From an uncultured Bacteroidia bacterium (GTDB lineage Bacteria > Bacteroidota > Bacteroidia > Bacteroidales > UBA932), in contig CACXFP010000285.1 of NCBI GenBank assembly GCA_902766985.1, forward strand, positions 1 to 9,762: a DNA stretch of 9,762 nucleotides, read 5' to 3'. Shown here one piece after another: positions 5,758 to 9,762 of this stretch. Position numbers and translations under genes: made by a program. The stretch's first letter is position 1. Each line of letters opens with the position of its first letter. Below the pieces are notes generated by a model. It did not search any database. It was given only the letters and a program-made list of their open reading frames with translations, and was not told the DNA's origin.

Positions 5758-8301
5758 ATGAAGAAAGTGTATTGCAGCGTCCTGGCCTTGGTTGCTTTGG
5801 TTTCAGGCATTATTACGGCCAGCGCCCAGAAACTTCCATATCAGGATGAAAACCTTCCTATTGAGGAAAGGGTCGCCGACCTGCTCGGCAGGATGACCGT
5901 GGATGAGAAGATAGACCTGATGAGGTCGACATCTCCTGCGAACCCCCGCCTCGGGATTGATAAGTATTACCATGGAAACGAGGCTCTCCATGGAGTGGTA
6001 CGCCCCGGAAGGTTCACGGTCTTCCCCCAGGCAATAGGACTGGCATCATCCTGGGATCCGGACCTGATGCTCAAGGTTTCCACGGCTATTTCAGACGAAG
6101 CCAGGGCAAGGTGGAACCAGCTTGACCAAGGCCGGCTCCAGACCCAGTTATTCTCCGATGTCCTCACTTTCTGGTCGCCGACCGTCAACATGGCCCGCGA
6201 TCCTCGCTGGGGAAGGACCCCGGAGACCTATGGGGAGGATCCCTTCCTGACCGGAGAAATGGGCACAGCCTTCGTCCGCGGCCTTCAGGGAGACGATCCG
6301 AGATACCTGAAAGTGGTGTCCACCCCGAAGCATTTCGCTGCCAATAACGAAGAGCATAACCGTCACATGTGCAATGTCGTCGTGCCGGAAAAACAATTGA
6401 GGGAGTATTATCTTCCTGCCTACGAGGCCCTTGTCCGCAGGGGACACGCCGCCTCTATAATGGCATCCTACAATGCTATAAACGGAGTCCCGAATTCCTG
6501 CAACCCCTGGCTCCTGACCAAGGTCCTCCGCAATGACTGGGGGTTCGACGGCTATGTCGTATCCGACTGCGGTGGCGTATCCCAGGTGCTTACGGCCCAT
6601 AAATTCGTGAAAAACAGGGAAACGGCAGCCGCCCTGTGCCTCAGGGCGGGGCTTGACCTTGAATGTGGAGACAGTTATTACATAAAGCCGTTGAAAAATG
6701 CGTATGAGGCGTATATGGTGACGGATGAGGACATCGACCGCGCGGCAGGACGTATCCTGACGGCCAGGATGCGTCTGGGGCTCTTCGATTCCGGCGAGAA
6801 CAATCCTTATACGAAGATTTCCCCTGATGTCATCGGTTCGGAAAAACACCGGGCCCTCGCCCTGCAAATGGCAAGGGAATCCATCGTCCTGCTGAAGAAC
6901 GGCAACAGCCTTCTCCCCCTTAAAAAAGGAAAGGTCAAGTCGATAGCCGTTGTTGGAATCAATGCCGGTTCCTGTGAGTTCGGAGATTACAGCGGCATGC
7001 CCGTACACGATCCCGTATCGATCCTCGAGGGCATAAGAACCGCTGCCGGAAAGGACATCAAGGTTAACTACGCTCCCTGGAAATCAGCTGTGGACGGAAT
7101 GGAAATCATAGCCCCCGAATACTTTCCAGGAGGTTTGAAGGCAGAGTATTATGCAGGAGAGGGGCTGCAAGGGAATCCGGTCACAAGGACCGAAGAATGG
7201 ATCAATTTCGAGCCTCAGAACCAGGCTCCGGATCCATTCCTCCCCGAGATGCCCATAAGCGTAAGATGGAGCGGCAACCTTTGCCCCAACGTCTCCGGAG
7301 AATACGAGATCAGCTTCACTTCTGACGACGGCTGCCGCCTGTGGATTGATGACCAGCTTGTAATAGACGCGTGGAGGGGTCATACCGTAAGGGCGGACTC
7401 CTTCAAGGCGACCCTTGAAGCCGGCCGCAATTATAAGATCGTCGCCGAATACTGGAACAACAGGGACTACTCCATAGCAAGATTGAGCTGGAGGCCGCCC
7501 GTAAATGCGAAGCAGGACCGTATCGCCTTTTATGGAAAGGCTGGGGAGCTGGCGGCGAAGAGCGACGTAGTCGTTGCCGTGATGGGTATCAACAAGACCA
7601 TCGAAAGGGAAGGCAAGGACAGGGATTTCATCACACTTCCGGAAGACCAGCAGGAATTCCTTCGCGAACTGTATCATGTCAACAAGAACATCGTCCTTGT
7701 ATTGGTGGCAGGAAGTCCCATGTCTATCCTGTGGGAAGACAAGAATATACCTGCGATCGTCAATGCATGGTATCCTGGAGAGAGTGGAGGAACCGCCGTC
7801 GCCGATGTCCTGTTCGGTAAATACAATCCTGCCGGCAGGATGCCCGTGACCACTCACAACCGCATCGAGGACCTTCCGGCCTTCGACGATTACGACATCA
7901 CCAAGCGCACCTACAAATACTATGAAGGAGATGTCCTGTATCCTTTCGGCCATGGACTGAGTTACACCTCGTTCAAATATTCAGACCTCAAGGTCAAGGA
8001 TGCGGGCCAGACCGTTGATGTCACCTTTACTCTCAAGAATGTAGGCAGATATGACGGAGACGAGGTCGCCCAGGTTTATGTCAGGCTTCCGGAATATGAA
8101 GGGACGGCCCCGATAAAGGAACTTCGCGGCTTCAAGAGGGTGCACCTCAAGAAAGGGGAATCCAGTACGGTAACAATCCCCCTCCGCCGCGAAGACCTCC
8201 GCTACTGGAGCGAGAGCCAGAAGAAATTCATTATCCCTGAAGGACTTCCGGAAGTGATGGTAGGCGCCTCGTCCGCAGATATCCGCCTGATGACGGAATA
8301 A
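5758..8301 (+). CDS. Secreted glycoside hydrolase family 3 with inserted PA14 domain (beta-glucosidase or beta-xylosidase)
   Basis: A retaining exo-beta-glycosidase of 847 residues with a Sec signal peptide cleaved near Ala-Ser-Ala/Gln-Lys (about residue 24). Domains in order: GH3 N-terminal TIM barrel (about 35-350) with RDPRWGRTPETYGEDPFL and KHFAANNEEHNR; GH3 C-terminal alpha/beta sandwich starting about 370, interrupted by a PA14 domain (about 457-580, with FTSDDGCRLWIDD) and resuming to about 725; C-terminal fibronectin III-like domain (about 750-840, with ELRGFKRV). Asp270 in VVSDCGGV is the nucleophile; the acid/base should be Glu616 (or Glu618) in TIEREGKDR. PA14 in related enzymes caps the aglycone site. 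The exact sugar cannot be read: Cys after the nucleophile is frequent in xylosidase-like GH3 clades, yet glucosidase is equally possible. Start ATG 5758 lies 2 bp after the GH95 stop, implying translational coupling. All catalytic motifs are intact. Confidence 0.9.
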   Translation: MKKVYCSVLALVALVSGIITASAQKLPYQDENLPIEERVADLLGRMTVDEKIDLMRSTSPANPRLGIDKYYHGNEALHGVVRPGRFTVFPQAIGLASSWDPDLMLKVSTAISDEARARWNQLDQGRLQTQLFSDVLTFWSPTVNMARDPRWGRTPETYGEDPFLTGEMGTAFVRGLQGDDPRYLKVVSTPKHFAANNEEHNRHMCNVVVPEKQLREYYLPAYEALVRRGHAASIMASYNAINGVPNSCNPWLLTKVLRNDWGFDGYVVSDCGGVSQVLTAHKFVKNRETAAALCLRAGLDLECGDSYYIKPLKNAYEAYMVTDEDIDRAAGRILTARMRLGLFDSGENNPYTKISPDVIGSEKHRALALQMARESIVLLKNGNSLLPLKKGKVKSIAVVGINAGSCEFGDYSGMPVHDPVSILEGIRTAAGKDIKVNYAPWKSAVDGMEIIAPEYFPGGLKAEYYAGEGLQGNPVTRTEEWINFEPQNQAPDPFLPEMPISVRWSGNLCPNVSGEYEISFTSDDGCRLWIDDQLVIDAWRGHTVRADSFKATLEAGRNYKIVAEYWNNRDYSIARLSWRPPVNAKQDRIAFYGKAGELAAKSDVVVAVMGINKTIEREGKDRDFITLPEDQQEFLRELYHVNKNIVLVLVAGSPMSILWEDKNIPAIVNAWYPGESGGTAVADVLFGKYNPAGRMPVTTHNRIEDLPAFDDYDITKRTYKYYEGDVLYPFGHGLSYTSFKYSDLKVKDAGQTVDVTFTLKNVGRYDGDEVAQVYVRLPEYEGTAPIKELRGFKRVHLKKGESSTVTIPLRREDLRYWSESQKKFIIPEGLPEVMVGASSADIRLMTE

Positions 8302-9762
8302 TCATCTTATCTCCCGGGAACCGGAAATTATACCCTGATTGATTTCCCTTACCCGGGAGATATCCATCTTCTCAACGGCGCGGTCGTATGTTACAAGGCC
8401 GTTCACCTCATGTTCGAGGTCCGTGGTCTGGGTGTAGATTGCGCAGGAGACTCCGTAATAAGTCATCATCTGCTCCACTTCCGTGAGCAGATAGACATAC
8501 GTGTCCGTCAGCTGCCTGGAAGAGGTCATCATCTCATAGGCATCGTTGCGCACAGGCCACATATGGCCCCTCACGAACATGCCTTTTCCGCCGAACTCAC
8601 CCAATGATGCCGCCCTGGTTTCGGTAGGCTTCGGCATATCCTTGGGCGTGATGCGACCGTAGGTGTGTATGTCCACGAAGTCTCCGTTGCCGGGATCGCC
8701 GTAGGCCTTGCGGTAGCGCGGGGCGTAGTTGTAACCGGTGTTGCCGTTCACCCAGCGGGTAGGATCCAGGGCTTTCGTTTCGTCCGTAATTTCCTTAACG
8801 TCAAAAGCTCCCCAGTTCTCATTGAAGGGCACCCACGTGACGATGCAAGGGCTGCTGATATGCTGGTCGATGATCTCCTTCCATTCGCGGCGGAATTCTT
8901 TGCGCACCGCAAGGGAATCAGCCCCGTCGGGTTCCCAGATGTTCGGCATGTCCTGCCATACCATCAGGCCGATCTTGTCGCAATGGTAGTACCAGCGCTG
9001 GGGCTCGACTTTGATATGTTTGCGTATCAGGTTGAAACCTGCACGCTTGGCCAGTTTTATGTCATAAGCCAGGGCTTCGTCGGTCGGGGCGGTGAAGACG
9101 CCGTCCGGCCAGTATCCCTGGTCAAGGGGGCCAAGCTGGAAAACGAACTCTCCGTTCAGCAGCGGACGAGTGATGCCGCCCACCTTCCCGAGAGTGCAGG
9201 AGCGCATGCCGAAATAAGAAGAAACTTCATCCGTAACTTTGCCCCTGCTGTCGGCAAGGGTAATCTTCAGGTCATAGAGGAAGGGGTCTTCGGGGCTCCA
9301 GAGATGCACATCTTTCAAAGGCAGGTAGAATCTTTCGTTCGCCAGTCCCTTTCCTTTTACTACAACGGAACTTCCGGCAATGGCTTCCACGTTCACTTTT
9401 GCCCCTGTGTCACTGAACACGGTGATTTCCAGGCGTTTGTTTGCTACGTCAGGAATCAGGCGGAGGGAGGATACATAGGCCTTCTCCACAGGCTCCATCC
9501 AGACGGTCTGCCATATCCCGGAGTTCCATGTATAGTCTCCGCGAACACCGTTCTTGCCGCAAGGGGTGCGCCCGTCGTTGGGGTCATATACGGCAACGAC
9601 AAGGTCGTTTTCCCCTTTCCTAAGGAATCCGGTGATATTGAAGCAGAAGGCGTCATAGCTGCCCTCGTGGGTTCCGACACGTTTGCCGTTCACGAAGACC
9701 ACCGTCTCATGGTCGACTGCGTCAAAGTGAAGCAGCACGTCCTTTCCTTTCCAGTTTGAGGG
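8302..9762 (-). CDS. Glycoside hydrolase family 2 protein (beta-galactosidase-like), 5' end outside the window
   Basis: On the minus strand the frame is open to the right edge (it reads PSNWKGKD before the GTG at 9738, which is therefore not the start) and ends at TGA 8304-8302: 486 visible residues. Visible domains: the end of the jelly-roll sugar-binding domain (VFVNGKRVGTHEGSYDAF, FDAVDHE), an immunoglobulin-like sandwich, and the TIM barrel (from RKHIKVEPQRWYYHCD). The acid/base is Glu of NENWG (codon 8818-8820) and the nucleophile is Glu of LGEFGG (codon 8596-8598), 74 residues apart, close to the spacing in E. coli LacZ. TQTTDLEHEVNGLVTYDR near the end is typical of this GH2 clade. The protein stops just after the barrel, without the extra domains of LacZ-type enzymes; roughly 100 N-terminal residues, including any signal peptide, are missing. 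Substrate (beta-galactoside, glucuronide, mannoside or other) is unresolved. It is convergent with GH3 with no gap. Confidence 0.88.
   Translation of the reverse strand, partial: PSNWKGKDVLLHFDAVDHETVVFVNGKRVGTHEGSYDAFCFNITGFLRKGENDLVVAVYDPNDGRTPCGKNGVRGDYTWNSGIWQTVWMEPVEKAYVSSLRLIPDVANKRLEITVFSDTGAKVNVEAIAGSSVVVKGKGLANERFYLPLKDVHLWSPEDPFLYDLKITLADSRGKVTDEVSSYFGMRSCTLGKVGGITRPLLNGEFVFQLGPLDQGYWPDGVFTAPTDEALAYDIKLAKRAGFNLIRKHIKVEPQRWYYHCDKIGLMVWQDMPNIWEPDGADSLAVRKEFRREWKEIIDQHISSPCIVTWVPFNENWGAFDVKEITDETKALDPTRWVNGNTGYNYAPRYRKAYGDPGNGDFVDIHTYGRITPKDMPKPTETRAASLGEFGGKGMFVRGHMWPVRNDAYEMMTSSRQLTDTYVYLLTEVEQMMTYYGVSCAIYTQTTDLEHEVNGLVTYDRAVEKMDISRVREINQGIISGSREIR
8308..8362. repeat. Two-tier inverted repeat (hairpin) at the convergent GH3/GH2 junction
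   Basis: An 11-bp perfect inverted repeat, TATCTCCCGGG (8308-8318) and CCCGGGAGATA (8352-8362), encloses a second stem, GGAAATTA (8323-8330) with TGATTTCC (8340-8347, one G-U on the + RNA), separated by a symmetric 4x4 internal loop and closed by a 9-nt loop. The whole element lies 6 nt beyond the GH3 stop and inside the last codons of GH2. It has no T-run, so it is not a canonical intrinsic terminator, but it is well placed to form the 3' end or protect the mRNA of the GH95-GH3 operon. On the minus strand the inner stem is weaker because the G-U becomes A-C. Confidence 0.55.

Noticed and set aside
6148..7953. Two minus-strand open frames (286 and 289 codons) inside GH3
   Set aside because: Both are antisense to the conserved GH3 and PA14 coding sequence and have no recognisable domain.
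8308..8362. Classical rho-independent terminator at the GH3/GH2 junction
   Set aside because: The hairpin is strong, but neither side is followed by a T-run, so it is reported only as an inverted repeat with possible 3' end function.
9736..9738. GTG as the start codon of GH2
   Set aside because: The frame continues upstream to the window edge with residues (NWKGKD) that fit the GH2 sugar-binding domain, so the GTG encodes an internal Val.
8665..9759. Long plus-strand open frame (364 codons) opposite GH2
   Set aside because: It is antisense to a gene with intact GH2 catalytic motifs, and its translation matches no family; a codon-bias shadow.
1..9762. Defence system, mobile element, CRISPR array, tRNA/rRNA or novel multi-gene system
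   Set aside because: Every gene belongs to a recognisable family with intact motifs. No transposase, integrase, direct-repeat array, cloverleaf-like segment or unexplained gap longer than 83 bp was seen.

Overview
The window looks like chromosomal DNA of a member of the Bacteroidota, most likely order Bacteroidales. The support is gene content typical of that phylum (a TPR protein followed by an LptC-like lipoprotein and a long PpiD/SurA-type isomerase ending in KDNRARFF), signal peptides that end in ...SQ or ...SAQ, no Shine-Dalgarno sequences but A/T-rich leaders, and promoter-like elements close to the Bacteroidota -7 box TAnnTTTG. Genus is not resolvable. The window is fully coding apart from two short intergenic gaps. 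There are no tRNA, rRNA, CRISPR, insertion-sequence or phage features.

Left part (1-3320, + strand): envelope-biogenesis housekeeping. The 3' part of a TPR protein gene runs directly into lptC (LPS export, lipoprotein form). After a 73-bp gap with a promoter-like element comes ppiD, a membrane-anchored periplasmic foldase of 698 residues. A strong intrinsic terminator (3346-3380) closes this block.

Right part (3404-9762): a carbohydrate-degradation cluster. A secreted GH95 enzyme (alpha-L-fucosidase-like, with the His-x-Asn-x-Asn active-site motif) and a secreted GH3 beta-glycosidase with an inserted PA14 domain form a tight two-gene operon separated by 2 bp. Convergent to them, with stop codons that touch, is a GH2 beta-glycosidase whose 5' end lies beyond the right edge. 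Together these could remove alpha-L-fucose, then a beta-linked sugar such as galactose, and then beta-glucose or beta-xylose. This fits a fucosylated plant hemicellulose such as xyloglucan, but that is inference: no SusC/SusD pair, GH31, transporter or regulator is visible here.

I do not see an unknown multi-gene system. The points most worth a second look are the 55-nt two-tier hairpin at the convergent GH3/GH2 junction, lying inside the GH2 coding end; the perfect -7 box just upstream of the GH95 ATG, which implies a very short leader directly after a terminator; and the active-site residues that bear on substrate.
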